Part shown: positions 21,819 through 31,347 of the stretch, piece after piece
How the letters are laid out: each line of letters begins with the position of its first letter
Position numbering within the stretch: position 1 is the stretch's first letter
From: Vallicoccus soli
GTDB taxonomy: Bacteria > Actinomycetota > Actinomycetes > Motilibacterales > Motilibacteraceae
Assembly: GCF_003594885.1 (NCBI RefSeq)
Contig: NZ_QZEZ01000002.1
Location: 124,001-188,000, forward strand
Length of the DNA stretch: 64,000 nt
Direction of reading: 5' to 3'
Program-made: the position numbers and the translations under genes
Notes under the pieces: generated by a model
The model's database searches: none
The model's input: the letters and a program-made list of their open reading frames with translations, nothing else
Told to the model about the DNA's origin: nothing

Positions 21819-21856
21819 GGCGCGGCGTGGCGGGAGGGCGGCCCGTACGCCGCGCC
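21819..21856 (-). terminator. Hairpin downstream of the small GAF-partner gene
   Basis: GGCGCGGCGT (21819-21828) pairs perfectly with ACGCCGCGCC (21847-21856) across an 18-base loop, just after the stop at 21861 and before the yajC promoter. It probably separates the two transcription units. Confidence 0.6.
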
Positions 21857-21860
21857 GGGG

Positions 21861-22136
21861 TCAGCTCGCGCGGGGGGTGCGCCGGCGCTCGCCGGGCCAG
21901 CCGCGCCGGGCCTCGTCGAGGACCTCGGGGTCGGCGCCGAGGCGCCGCAGCGCGTCGAGGTAGGCCCGCGCCCCGCGGCTCGAGGCCGTCGAGGTGCGCA
22001 CGGGCGCGGTGCGCAGGGTGCCGCGACCCCCGCGGCCGGGCGCGCCGGACGGGCTGGCGGTCGATGCCACGGTGGCCTCCCGGGTCGCCTCGCGGTGCAG
22101 CACGTGCAGGTCCTGCCCCTCACGGTACCCGCTCAC
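21861..22136 (-). CDS. Hypothetical 91-aa basic protein
   Basis: I do not recognise this protein. The N-terminal half is Ser/Thr/Gly/Arg-rich and probably disordered. The C-terminal ~35 residues (ARAYLDALRRLGADPEVLDE) look helical and carry an acidic-then-basic pattern. The GTG at 22136 overlaps the stop of the GAF-like membrane protein (GTGA), so the two are probably coupled and may work together. A hairpin follows the stop. Confidence 0.6.
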   Translation of the reverse strand: MSGYREGQDLHVLHREATREATVASTASPSGAPGRGGRGTLRTAPVRTSTASSRGARAYLDALRRLGADPEVLDEARRGWPGERRRTPRAS

Positions 22137-22891
22137 AGCACGAACCTGCGCAGGTTGACCGTCGCGCCGGTGAGGACGTCGCGCACGTCCTGGGTCCAGA
22201 GCGCGTCGTACGACCCCGAGGGGCCGTCGAGGGCCACCGCGCCGACGACCCGCGAGCGGGCGCCCTGCTCCTGGATGATCGGCACGGCGAGGACGACGTG
22301 GTACTTGCCGCGGACCCGGCGGAACTCGTCGTACGACAGCCCGATCTTGACGTGCTCGGGGACGACCGACTCCCAGTCGCGACGGGTGGCCTCCAGCCAG
22401 GGGCGCTCGTCGGCCTCGACGTCGCGCACGACGGCCCGCCCGTCGCGGACGCAGACGCCCACCACCCCGACCCCCGGGCGCCAGCGCACGCCGGACGCCG
22501 CGGGCCGCCGGGTCGAGCGGACCCGCCCGATGCGGCGCAGCCGCGGCGCCGCCCAGGGGGCGAGGCGCGGGCGGCGCACGGCGTAGCAGGCGACGCCGAG
22601 GTCGCGCACGTCGAGCCCCGTGAGGTCGTGCACCGCCCAGCGCGCCCCGCGCAGGAAGAAGTCGGCGTCCTCGCGCCGGCTCTCGGCCTGCTTGCGGCGG
22701 TACTCCCCCACGGCCGTGGCGCTGCTCGTGCCGGTCGCGATGACGGCGGTGACCACGACGAGACCGGTGCGCTGCCAGTCGTCGAGGAACGGGTCGACGG
22801 CGTGCACGCCCAGGGCGCCCGTGGACACGCCGGACGTGACGGCGACGAGCACCTTGCCCGCGAGCCTGCCGCCCGCGCCCTCCTCGGCCAC
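22133..22891 (-). CDS. Membrane protein with C-terminal GAF-like domain
   Basis: A 252-aa protein. There are probably two membrane segments near the N-terminus (about residues 12-32 and 42-60), then a charged linker (EYRRKQAESRREDADFFL). The GAF-like domain has VVLAVPI and VVGAVALDGPSGS strands. No cofactor or ligand residues can be assigned. The GTG at 22891 has a strong GGGAGGGGG site. It is followed by the overlapping 91-aa gene. A sensory or regulatory role is only an inference from the domain type. Confidence 0.7.
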   Translation of the reverse strand: MAEEGAGGRLAGKVLVAVTSGVSTGALGVHAVDPFLDDWQRTGLVVVTAVIATGTSSATAVGEYRRKQAESRREDADFFLRGARWAVHDLTGLDVRDLGVACYAVRRPRLAPWAAPRLRRIGRVRSTRRPAASGVRWRPGVGVVGVCVRDGRAVVRDVEADERPWLEATRRDWESVVPEHVKIGLSYDEFRRVRGKYHVVLAVPIIQEQGARSRVVGAVALDGPSGSYDALWTQDVRDVLTGATVNLRRFVL

Positions 22892-23007
22892 CGCGCCCCC
22901 TCCCTGCCGTGCCGTCGCCCCTCGCGCCCGGCTGCGCCCATCCTGCTGCCGGGGTCCGACAGTCCTGCCGTCACGCAGCAGCAGGGCGCCGCGACGGTGC
23001 GTGCGGG

Positions 23008-24081
<1,074 letters not shown>

Positions 24082-24142
24082 GCCCGCCTCCCCTCGCCCC
24101 TGACGGCCCGTCCGGCACCCGCGCCCGCGCTCACGCCCGTGC

Positions 24143-24766
24143 TCACGCCCTGCTCAGGGTGCGCAGCGCCTGGCGCAGCAGCACCGCGACGTCCGGCGCG
24201 CCCCCGGCCTCGAGCTGCTCCTGCGCCTGCGGCGCCACGGCCTCGACCGCCTCGTCGGCCTCCCTGCCGGACCAGCCGAGCCCGAGCAGCGCCGCGTGCA
24301 GCGGGGCCCGCCACGGCTCCTCGAGCGGTACGGGCGCCGCGGCCGGCGCCGCCGCCCCGCCCAGCGGCGGGCCGAGCTTGTCCTTGAGCTCCAGGACGAT
24401 CCGCTGCGCCCCCTTGCGCCCGATGCCCGGCACCTGCACGAGGGCGGCGAGGTCCTCGGTCGCGACCGCCCGGCGCAGCGCGTCGGGCGGGTGCACGGCG
24501 AGCATCGCCTGCGCGAGGCGCGGGCCGACGCCGCTGGCGGTCTGCAGGACCTCGAACACGGTGCGCTCGTCGTCCTCGAGGAAGCCGTAGAGGGTCAGCG
24601 AGTCCTCGCGCACGACGAGCGAGGTGTGCAGCAGCGCCTCCTCGCCGGGGCGCAGGCCGGCGAGCGCGGCCGGGCTGCACTGCACGAGCACGCCGACGCC
24701 CCCCACCTCGACGACCGCCGCCTGCCCGGTGAGGGCGGCCACCCGCCCTCGCACCGAGGCGATCAC
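24143..24766 (-). CDS. ruvA: Holliday junction branch migration protein RuvA
   Basis: A 207-aa junction-binding protein. The N-terminal OB domain begins [14 protein letters not shown] and contains [19 protein letters not shown]. Two helix-hairpin-helix motifs follow ([13 protein letters not shown] and [16 protein letters not shown]). A Pro/Ala linker leads to the C-terminal RuvB-binding domain ([17 protein letters not shown]). The GTG overlaps the ruvC stop (GTGA). Confidence 0.96.
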   Translation of the reverse strand: MIASVRGRVAALTGQAAVVEVGGVGVLVQCSPAALAGLRPGEEALLHTSLVVREDSLTLYGFLEDDERTVFEVLQTASGVGPRLAQAMLAVHPPDALRRAVATEDLAALVQVPGIGRKGAQRIVLELKDKLGPPLGGAAAPAAAPVPLEEPWRAPLHAALLGLGWSGREADEAVEAVAPQAQEQLEAGGAPDVAVLLRQALRTLSRA

Positions 24767-25332
24767 GCGCTGCTCCGGGCCCGGGCGCGCAGCGCGCGCT
24801 GCTGGGCCCGCTCCAGGGCGGCCCGCTGGGTGCGCGCGGCGTCCTGCAGGCGGGTCGACGCGGCGCCGCGCCACACGTGGCAGACGGCGAGGGCGAGGGC
24901 GTCCGTGGCGTCGGCCGGTCGCGGGGCCTCGTCGAGGCGCAGCAGCCGCGTGACCATCGCCGCGACCTGGGCCTTGTCCGCGCGCCCGTTGCCGGTGACC
25001 GCGGCCTTGACCTCGCTCGGGGTGTGCAGGGCGACCGGCAGGCCCCGGCGCGCGGCGGCGACGAGGGCCACCGCGCTGGCCTGCGCGGTGCCCATGACGG
25101 TGCGGACGTTGTGCTGGCTGAACACCCGCTCGACGGCGACCGCGTCGGGGCGGTGCCGGTCGAGCCACGCCTCGACCTCGCGCTCGACCGCGTGCAGGCG
25201 CTCGGCGACGGGGTCGGCGGCGGGCGTGCGCGCCAGGCCCACGGCGAGCATGGTCAGCGGGGCGCCGACGCGCCCCTCGACGACCGCGAGGCCGCACCGG
25301 GTCAGCCCCGGGTCGACGCCCAGCACCCGCAC
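24763..25332 (-). CDS. ruvC: Crossover junction endodeoxyribonuclease RuvC
   Basis: A 189-aa Holliday junction resolvase of the RNase H fold. The acidic catalytic residues are visible in [20 protein letters not shown] and [12 protein letters not shown]. The DNA-binding block [13 protein letters not shown] is present. The GTG at 25332 is chosen because AGGAGG lies about 10 bases upstream and the next residues begin the catalytic strand. The basic C-terminal tail is longer than average. A LexA-type box lies 32 bases upstream. Confidence 0.95.
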   Translation of the reverse strand: MRVLGVDPGLTRCGLAVVEGRVGAPLTMLAVGLARTPAADPVAERLHAVEREVEAWLDRHRPDAVAVERVFSQHNVRTVMGTAQASAVALVAAARRGLPVALHTPSEVKAAVTGNGRADKAQVAAMVTRLLRLDEAPRPADATDALALAVCHVWRGAASTRLQDAARTQRAALERAQQRALRARARSSA

Positions 25333-25363
25333 CGCGACCCGCCCTCCTGGTGGCACCACCCCG

Positions 25364-25379
25364 CCGAACACGTGTTCGG
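25364..25379. promoter_or_regulatory. LexA (SOS) box upstream of ruvCAB
   Basis: CCGAACACGTGTTCGG is a perfect 16-bp palindrome containing CGAAC-N4-GTTCG, the Gram-positive/actinobacterial LexA operator pattern. It sits between the yebC stop and the ruvC start. TAGCGT (25385-25390, minus strand), a plausible -10, is just upstream, so bound LexA would block the promoter. Confidence 0.88.
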
Positions 25380-25440
25380 GCAGGACGCTACCCCAGGCGG
25401 AGGGCGGCGCCGCGCAGCGACACGGCGACGACCGGTCGGG

Positions 25441-26193
25441 TCAGCCCACGGCCTCCATGACCTCGTCGCTCACGTCGTAGTTCGCGTACACGTCCTGCAC
25501 GTCGTCGCTCTCCTCGAGCGCGTCGATGAGCCGGAACATCTTGCGCGCGCCCTCCTCGTCGAGCGGCACGCTGACGCTGGGCAGGAAGGTGGCGTCGGCG
25601 GAGTCGTACTCGATGCCGGCCTCCTGCAGCGCGGTGCGCACCGCGACGAGGTCGGTCGCCTCGCAGGTGACCTCGAACTGCTCGCCGTCGTCGGTGACGT
25701 CCTCGACGCCGGCCTCGAGGACCGCCGTGAGCACGTCGTCCTCGGTGAGGCCCCCGGTCTTGGGGACGACGATGAGGCCCTTGCGGTTGAACAGGTACGA
25801 CACCGAGCCCGGGTCGGCCATCGAGCCGCCGTTGCGGGTCATCGCCACGCGCACGTCGGAGGCGGCGCGGTTGCGGTTGTCGGTGAGGCACTCGATGAGC
25901 ACGGCCACGCCGTTCGGGCCGTACCCCTCGTACATGATCGTCTGGTAGTCCGCCCCGCCGCCCTCGGCGCCCGAGCCGCGCTTGACCGCGCGGTCGATGT
26001 TGTCGTTGGGGACCGAGCTCTTCTTCGCCTTCTGGATGGCGTCGTAGAGGGTGGGGTTGCCCGCGGGGTCGCCGCCCCCGGTGCGCGCCGCGACCTCGAC
26101 GTTCTTGATGAGCTTCGCGAAGAGCTTGCCCCGCTTGGCGTCGACGACGGCCTTCTTGTGCTTCGTGGTCGCCCACTTGGAGTGGCCGGACAT
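25441..26193 (-). CDS. yebC: YebC/PmpR family protein (TACO1-like)
   Basis: A 250-aa conserved protein starting [22 protein letters not shown], with the family blocks [30 protein letters not shown] and [11 protein letters not shown]. Members are reported either as transcriptional regulators or as factors easing translation of proline stretches. The yebC-ruvC order is widespread. The ATG at 26193 has an AGGAGGAG site; the next gene, ruvC, appears to have its own SOS-controlled promoter. Confidence 0.95.
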   Translation of the reverse strand: MSGHSKWATTKHKKAVVDAKRGKLFAKLIKNVEVAARTGGGDPAGNPTLYDAIQKAKKSSVPNDNIDRAVKRGSGAEGGGADYQTIMYEGYGPNGVAVLIECLTDNRNRAASDVRVAMTRNGGSMADPGSVSYLFNRKGLIVVPKTGGLTEDDVLTAVLEAGVEDVTDDGEQFEVTCEATDLVAVRTALQEAGIEYDSADATFLPSVSVPLDEEGARKMFRLIDALEESDDVQDVYANYDVSDEVMEAVG

Positions 26194-26239
26194 GCGGGGT
26201 CTCCTCCTCGCTGAGAGCACGGGCGGGGCGCGGGGCGTC

Positions 26240-26842
26240 TCAGCCCCCGCGCACCACCCGCACGAAGTGGTCGTGCACGCGCAGGTCCCCCGTCAGCTCG
26301 GGGTGGAAGCTCGTGGCCAGCAGTCGGCCCTGCCGGACGGCGACGATCCTACCGTCGGCGGGTCCGCCGACGACCCGCGCGAGCACCTCGACCCGCGGGC
26401 CGGCCTCCTCGACCCACGGCGCACGGATGAACACCGCGTGCAGGGGCTCGTCCAGGTCGCCGTACGCCACGTCGGCCTCGAAGGAGTCGACCTGCCGGCC
26501 GAAGGCGTTGCGGCGCACGAGCACGTCGAGCCCGCCGACGGTGGGCTGGCCCGGGACGCCGTCGGCGATCCGGTCGGCCAGCAGCACCATGCCGGCGCAC
26601 GAGCCGTACGCCGGCATGCCCTCCCGGACGCGCTCGCGCAGCGGCTCGAGCAGGTCGAACGCCACGGCGAGCTTGACCATGGTCGTCGACTCCCCGCCCG
26701 GCACGACGAGCCCGTCGACGGCGGCGAGCTCGCCCGGGCGGCGCACGAGGACGGCCCGCGCGCCGGCGGCCTCGAGGGCCCGTACGTGCTCGCGGACGTC
26801 GCCCTGCAGGGCGAGGACGCCGACGGTCGGCGCGGGCGTCAC
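26240..26842 (-). CDS. pdxT: Pyridoxal 5'-phosphate synthase glutaminase subunit PdxT
   Basis: A 200-aa class I-type glutaminase that supplies ammonia to PdxS. The oxyanion block is [12 protein letters not shown]. The nucleophile Cys is in [12 protein letters not shown], and His-x-Glu is in TSFHPELT, so the triad is complete. The GTG overlaps the pdxS stop (GTGA), fitting stoichiometric production of the two subunits. Confidence 0.96.
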   Translation of the reverse strand: MTPAPTVGVLALQGDVREHVRALEAAGARAVLVRRPGELAAVDGLVVPGGESTTMVKLAVAFDLLEPLRERVREGMPAYGSCAGMVLLADRIADGVPGQPTVGGLDVLVRRNAFGRQVDSFEADVAYGDLDEPLHAVFIRAPWVEEAGPRVEVLARVVGGPADGRIVAVRQGRLLATSFHPELTGDLRVHDHFVRVVRGG

Positions 26843-27750
26843 CAGCCGCGCTGCGCGAGCCGGTGGTCGACCGGCAGCTGCTCGACGTTGATGCCGACCA
26901 TGGCCTCGCCGAGCCCGCGGGAGACCTTGGCGATGACGTCGGGGTCGTCGTGGAACGTCGTGGCCTTGACGATGGCCTCGGCGCGCTGCGCCGGGTTCCC
27001 GGACTTGAAGATGCCCGAGCCGACGAAGACGCCGTCCGCGCCGAGCTGCATCATCATCGCCGCGTCAGCGGGGGTGGCGATGCCGCCGGCGGTGAAGAGG
27101 ACCGTGGGGAGCCGGCCGGCCTCGGCGACCTCGCGCACGAGCTCATACGGCGCCTGCAGCTCCTTGGCGGCCACGTAGAGCTCGTCCTCGGACAGGCTCG
27201 TGAGGCGGCGGACCTCGGCGCGGATGGTGCGCATGTGGGTGACGGCGTTGGAGACGTCCCCGGTGCCCGCCTCGCCCTTGGACCGGATCATCGCCGCGCC
27301 CTCGGTGAGCCGGCGCAGCGCCTCGCCGAGGTTCGTCGCGCCGCAGACGAAGGGCACGGTGAAGCGCCACTTGTCGATGTGGTGCGCGTAGTCCGCCGGG
27401 GTGAGCACCTCGGACTCGTCGACGTAGTCCACGCCCAGCGACTGCAGCACCTGCGCCTCGACGAAGTGCCCGATCCGCGCCTTGGCCATGACGGGGATGG
27501 AGACCGCGGCGACGATGCCCTCGACCATGTCGGGGTCGCTCATCCGCGCCACCCCGCCCTGGGCGCGGATGTCGGCCGGGACCCGCTCGAGCGCCATGAC
27601 GGCGACGGCGCCGGCGTCCTCGGCGATGCGCGCCTGCTCGGGCGTGACGACGTCCATGATCACGCCGCCCTTGAGCATCTCGGCCATGCCGCGCTTCACG
27701 CGCGCGGTGCCGGTGCTGGCAGTGGTGGGGACGTCGGGCGTGCTGGGCAC
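26839..27750 (-). CDS. pdxS: Pyridoxal 5'-phosphate synthase lyase subunit PdxS
   Basis: A 303-aa (beta/alpha)8 enzyme that makes PLP from ribose 5-phosphate, glyceraldehyde 3-phosphate and ammonia. The Schiff-base lysines are in [14 protein letters not shown] and [13 protein letters not shown]. The phosphate-binding glycine loops ([28 protein letters not shown]) are intact. The GTG at 27750 has GAGGTG four bases upstream. Upstream lies the 205-bp palindrome-rich gap. Confidence 0.97.
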   Translation of the reverse strand: MPSTPDVPTTASTGTARVKRGMAEMLKGGVIMDVVTPEQARIAEDAGAVAVMALERVPADIRAQGGVARMSDPDMVEGIVAAVSIPVMAKARIGHFVEAQVLQSLGVDYVDESEVLTPADYAHHIDKWRFTVPFVCGATNLGEALRRLTEGAAMIRSKGEAGTGDVSNAVTHMRTIRAEVRRLTSLSEDELYVAAKELQAPYELVREVAEAGRLPTVLFTAGGIATPADAAMMMQLGADGVFVGSGIFKSGNPAQRAEAIVKATTFHDDPDVIAKVSRGLGEAMVGINVEQLPVDHRLAQRGW

Positions 27751-27831
27751 GGGGCACCTCGGGGTCTCGCGGTCTCGGTGGGGCACGACATGGTACGGCG
27801 CGCGCCCGCCGCGGCTGCACGCCCGGGCGGG

Positions 27832-27955
27832 TCCCCTGAGGGGCACCCCCGGGCGGGGACGGCGCCTCGGGGGCACCCTCAGCAGGGTCGAGTCTGCTGA
27901 GGGTGCCCCTCAGGGGCGGCGCGCGCCTGGGGGTGCCCCTCATGGGGTGGAGCGG
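27832..27955. repeat. Cluster of four GAGGGGCACCC-type palindromic units
   Basis: Four copies of the core GGGGCACCC(T/C)C occur in 124 bases in alternating orientation. On plus they start near 27838 and 27869; on minus they lie at 27901-27917 and 27933-27951. Two are preceded by CTGA or ATGA. The same core bounds 5093-5216, and a 21-base identical stretch (27863-27883) occurs inside ileS. The rest of the 27751-27955 gap shows no gene. Confidence 0.75.
27870..27909 (-). terminator. Strong hairpin, 16-bp perfect stem, after the pgsA-pimA operon
   Basis: GGGGCACCCTCAGCAG (27870-27885) pairs with CTGCTGAGGGTGCCCC (27894-27909) around an 8-base loop. It lies 47 bases beyond the stop of the last gene of the pgsA-patA-pimA-hypothetical operon and upstream of pdxS. 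It is built from two inverted copies of the dispersed repeat. Confidence 0.75.
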
Positions 27956-28504
27956 TCAGACGAGCGCCGGCTCCGCGTCGTCGATCTCGAAGGACGCGGG
28001 GAGGGGCGCCGTGCCGGCGAGGTGGAGCCACCGCACGAGGCGCTGGGCCCGGACGACCCGCACGGACAGCACGGCGTCGTTGTGGAAGCGCCGGGCCAGG
28101 CCGACCCGGCGGCACGCGTCGGCCACCTCGGCGAGCAGGTCGGCGCCGACGGGGTCCGCGCGCAGGGCGGCGATCACCTCGGGGTCGTCGAGGACGGCGC
28201 GCAGCGCCCGCGACAGGTCGCTCTCGCGGACCTCCTGCTCCTCCGCCCCGGCCTCGCGCGCGTCGTGGCCGGCCTGCAGGAGCAGCACGGAGGAGGCGGG
28301 GTCGAGCAGGCCGGAGCTCGCCAGCTGGGCGGTGGCGGAGCTGCGGCGCTGCAGCTGCGCGTCGAGGGCCGCGCGGGCCCCCTCGGCGCGCGCGTGCAGC
28401 CGGTCGAGCCGGGCCGCGGTGAAGGTGAGGTACCAGACGGCGAGCGCGACGAGGGCGACGACGAGCAGCAGGTCGAGGTCGACGGCGACCGCGGTGAGGT
28501 CCAC
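27956..28504 (-). CDS. Conserved hypothetical membrane protein (LemA-like arrangement)
   Basis: A 182-aa protein with an N-terminal membrane segment (about residues 9-28). A LemA-like helical region follows (FTAARLDRLHARAEGARAALDAQ, then AQLASSGLLDPASS), and the C-terminal block LARRFHNDAVLSVR is conserved in actinobacteria. It is consistently found after pimA in these genomes. Function unknown. The GTG at 28504 lies two bases after the pimA stop. Confidence 0.75.
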   Translation of the reverse strand: MDLTAVAVDLDLLLVVALVALAVWYLTFTAARLDRLHARAEGARAALDAQLQRRSSATAQLASSGLLDPASSVLLLQAGHDAREAGAEEQEVRESDLSRALRAVLDDPEVIAALRADPVGADLLAEVADACRRVGLARRFHNDAVLSVRVVRAQRLVRWLHLAGTAPLPASFEIDDAEPALV

Positions 28505-28506
28505 GC

Positions 28507-29670
28507 TCACCGCCTCCAGGGGCGCAGCAGCCGCCCGCCCTGCGGCGGGACGGACGCGGCGGCACCGGCGGCGACGGTCTCGTACACCGCCACGACGTCC
28601 GCCGCGACGGTGCCCCAGTCGAAGCGGCGGACCCAGCGGGAGGCGTACTCGCGCAGCGCGGCGCCGCGGGCGGGGTCCTCGAGGAGCCCGAGCAGCGCGC
28701 CCGCCAGCGCGGGGGCGTCGCCGACGGGGAACAGGACGCCGGCGCGGCCGTCGTCGAGCACCCGGCGGAAGGCGTCGAGCGAGCTCGCCACGACGGGCGC
28801 CCCCGCGGCCATCGCCTCGACGAGGATGATCCCGAACGACTCGCCGCCGAGGTTGGGGGCGACGTACGCGTCGACGGTGCGCAGCAGCGCGACCTTGTCG
28901 GCCTCGGAGACGGTGCCGAGGCAGGTGACGGCGGCCCGCACGGCCGGCGGGGCGTCCTCGAGGGCCTCGCGCTCGTCGCCGGTGCCGGCGACCAGCAGGC
29001 GCACCCCCGGCCGGCGGGCCAGGACGGCGGGCATCGCCGCGAGCAGCGTCGGCAGGCCCTTGCGCGGCTCGTTGATGCGCCCGATGAACCCGAGGGTCCC
29101 CTGCTCCCCCGGCTCCGCGCCCAGCGGTGCGACCGGCGCGGAGGCGAAGCGGTCGACGTAGACCCCGTTGGGGACGAGCACCGCGTCGCCGCCGAGGTGC
29201 TCGACCAGGGTGCGCCGGGCGTCCTCGCTGACCGCGATCCGCGCGGAGAGCTTCTCCAGGGTCGGGTAGAGGATCGGGTACGCCGCCGTCATCGCCCGCG
29301 AGCGCAGGTTGGACGTGTGGAAGGTGCCCACGGCCGGCCCGTCCGCCGCCCAGAGCGCGAGCAGCGACAGGCTCGGCGTGGCCGGCTCGTGCACGTGCAG
29401 CACGTCGAAGCCGCCGTCGCCGAGCCAGCGGCGCACCCGCGCCGCGCTCAGCGGCCCGATGTTCACCCGGGCGACCGACCCGTTGTAGGGCACCGGGACC
29501 GCCCGCCCGGCCGGCACGACGTACGGGGGCAGCGGCGCGTCCTCGTCGGCGGGGGCCAGGACGCTGACCCGGTGCCCGAGGTCGAGGAGCCGCTCGGCGA
29601 GGTCGCGCACGTGGAACTGCACCCCGCCGGGGACGTCCCACGAGTAGGGGCAGACGATGCCGACCCTCAC
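28507..29670 (-). CDS. pimA: Phosphatidylinositol alpha-mannosyltransferase PimA
   Basis: A 387-aa GT4 (GT-B fold) enzyme that transfers mannose from GDP-mannose to phosphatidylinositol on the inner leaflet, the first step of PIM synthesis. The N-terminal acceptor domain has CPYSWDVPGGVQFHVRDLAE and VLHVHEPATPSLS. The donor domain has GFIGRINEPRKG and the GT4 motif NLGGESFGIILVEAMAAG. The GTG overlaps the patA stop (GTGA). The match to mycobacterial PimA is strong along the whole length. Confidence 0.95.
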   Translation of the reverse strand: MRVGIVCPYSWDVPGGVQFHVRDLAERLLDLGHRVSVLAPADEDAPLPPYVVPAGRAVPVPYNGSVARVNIGPLSAARVRRWLGDGGFDVLHVHEPATPSLSLLALWAADGPAVGTFHTSNLRSRAMTAAYPILYPTLEKLSARIAVSEDARRTLVEHLGGDAVLVPNGVYVDRFASAPVAPLGAEPGEQGTLGFIGRINEPRKGLPTLLAAMPAVLARRPGVRLLVAGTGDEREALEDAPPAVRAAVTCLGTVSEADKVALLRTVDAYVAPNLGGESFGIILVEAMAAGAPVVASSLDAFRRVLDDGRAGVLFPVGDAPALAGALLGLLEDPARGAALREYASRWVRRFDWGTVAADVVAVYETVAAGAAASVPPQGGRLLRPWRR

Positions 29671-30530
29671 GGCCGGCCCGGCAGGTCCGCGGCGAACACC
29701 GGCTGCAGGACGTGCCACTCCTCGGGGTGCGCGCGCACGCCCTCCCCGATCGCGTCGGCGACGGCCTGGGTCATGGCCACCACCTTCTCGCGGGTCGTGC
29801 CCGCGCGGGGCGGTTCCACGTGCGGGTGCAGGACGAGGACGAGGACGTCCTCGTCGCGGTGCACGGTCACCGGCAGCAGCGCCGCCCCGGTGCGCAGGGC
29901 GAGCAGCGCCGGGCCCGGGGCGAAGCGGGCCTGCTCGCCGAGCAGGTCCACCGCGACGCCGGTGCCGGCGAGGTCCCGGTCGACGAGCAGCGGGACGAGG
30001 CCGCCGGCGGCCAGGCGCGCGGCCAGCGTCCCGGTGAGGCCGGGGGCGTCGAGCGGCAGCACCTCGATGCCGATCCGGCGGCGGAAGGCGACGAACCGCT
30101 CGAACAGGTCCGGCGGCTCCAGCCGCTCGGCGACGGTCGTGACCGGGGCGCCGGTCAGCCCGGCCCAGGCGCCGGCGTGGTCCCAGTTGCCCAGGTGCCC
30201 GAGGGCCGCGACGACGCCGCGCCCCTCGGCGAGCGGGGCGCGGAGCCGCTCCTCGTGCTCCACGCGGACCCGGCCCACGACCCGCTCCGGCGCCCAGTCG
30301 GGCAGCCGGAACACGTCGCACCAGTAGCGCAGGTACGACCGCACGGCGTCGCGGGCCACCTCCCGCTCGCGCCCCGGCACGATTCGGGCGAGGGTCCGCT
30401 CGAGCCGGCGCACCGGGGCGGGGCGGGCGAGCCAGAAGGCGTCCGCGCCGAGGCGGAAGGCGCCGTACGCCAGGGGCTCGGGCAGCCGGCGGACCAGCGA
30501 CCAGCCCAGGGCGTACGCGCGCCCGCTCAC
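29667..30530 (-). CDS. patA: PIM acyltransferase (PatA, lysophospholipid acyltransferase family)
   Basis: A 287-aa LpxL/HtrB-type acyltransferase; the mycobacterial homologue acylates the mannose of PIM. The catalytic HxxxxD-like block is VVAALGHLGNWDHAGAW. Further family blocks are VAERLEPPDLFERF, VPLLVDRDL and HPEEWHVLQPVF. It has no cleavable signal, consistent with a membrane-surface enzyme. The GTG overlaps the pgsA stop and its stop overlaps the pimA start, so three PIM steps are made from one coupled message. Confidence 0.92.
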   Translation of the reverse strand: MSGRAYALGWSLVRRLPEPLAYGAFRLGADAFWLARPAPVRRLERTLARIVPGREREVARDAVRSYLRYWCDVFRLPDWAPERVVGRVRVEHEERLRAPLAEGRGVVAALGHLGNWDHAGAWAGLTGAPVTTVAERLEPPDLFERFVAFRRRIGIEVLPLDAPGLTGTLAARLAAGGLVPLLVDRDLAGTGVAVDLLGEQARFAPGPALLALRTGAALLPVTVHRDEDVLVLVLHPHVEPPRAGTTREKVVAMTQAVADAIGEGVRAHPEEWHVLQPVFAADLPGRP

Positions 30531-31132
30531 GCCGCGAGCGCCTGGCGCCGGACCTCGAGCATCCGCTGGACGACGGTCACCGTGGAGGCGACCGCGAGCA
30601 CCCACAGCACGCCCTCCTGCAGGTACGGCACGCCGAGCCCCTTGAAGCCGGTGGCGACGAGGATCGCGACGAGCCGGTCGGCGCGCTCGGCGATCCCGAC
30701 GTCCGCCGTCATCCCCAGGCCCTCGGCGCGCGCCTTGGCGTAGGGCACGACCGAGCCGGTGGCGAGGCAGTAGACGGCGAGCGCGCAGAGCAGCAGGTCC
30801 TCGCCCGAGCCGGCGTACCAGAGCGCGATCCCGCCGAAGACGGCCGCGTCGCCGACCCGGTCCAGCGTCGAGTCCAGGAACGCGCCCCACCGCGAGGACC
30901 GGTCGGACATGCGGGCCATGGCGCCGTCGACGAGGTCGGAGAAGACGAAGGCCGTGATGACGATCGTCCCCCAGAAGAACTCGCCGCGCGGGAAGAAGGC
31001 GAGCGCGCCGGCGACGACCCCGGCGGTGCCGACGAGCGTCACGACGTCGGGGCTGACGCCCCGGCCCACGAGGAACCGGGCGATGGGCGTCAGGAGCCGG
31101 GTGAAGAAGGCCCGGGCGTACCGGTTGAGCAT
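30527..31132 (-). CDS. pgsA: Phosphatidylinositol phosphate synthase (CDP-alcohol phosphatidyltransferase)
   Basis: A 201-aa integral membrane enzyme joining CDP-diacylglycerol to inositol phosphate. The CDP-alcohol signature is intact in DLVDGAMARMSDRSS, followed by G-x3-D-x3-D (WGAFLDSTLDRVGD). About six membrane helices are apparent. The adjacent patA and pimA support the inositol substrate over glycerol phosphate. The ATG at 31132 is the first gene of the operon; TAGGAT (minus strand, 31235-31240) is a possible -10 without a clear -35. Confidence 0.93.
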   Translation of the reverse strand: MLNRYARAFFTRLLTPIARFLVGRGVSPDVVTLVGTAGVVAGALAFFPRGEFFWGTIVITAFVFSDLVDGAMARMSDRSSRWGAFLDSTLDRVGDAAVFGGIALWYAGSGEDLLLCALAVYCLATGSVVPYAKARAEGLGMTADVGIAERADRLVAILVATGFKGLGVPYLQEGVLWVLAVASTVTVVQRMLEVRRQALAA

Positions 31133-31347
31133 GCGCTGCCGCGTCCCGTCGTCGTCCGTCGCTGGTCGTGGGTGCCGGGGCGGCGGGTCGCCCGCCGCCG
31201 CGGGCCCGCGCCGGGCCCGCGGTGCGCCCGCCCGATCCTACGCAGGCGCGCGCCGGGCTTGTGCGCGGGCGACGCGCAGGAGCACGCTCGTCCCCACCCG
31301 CCGACCGTCCGGCCAGCGTCCCACCGAGCGTCCCCACGGAGGTCCCC

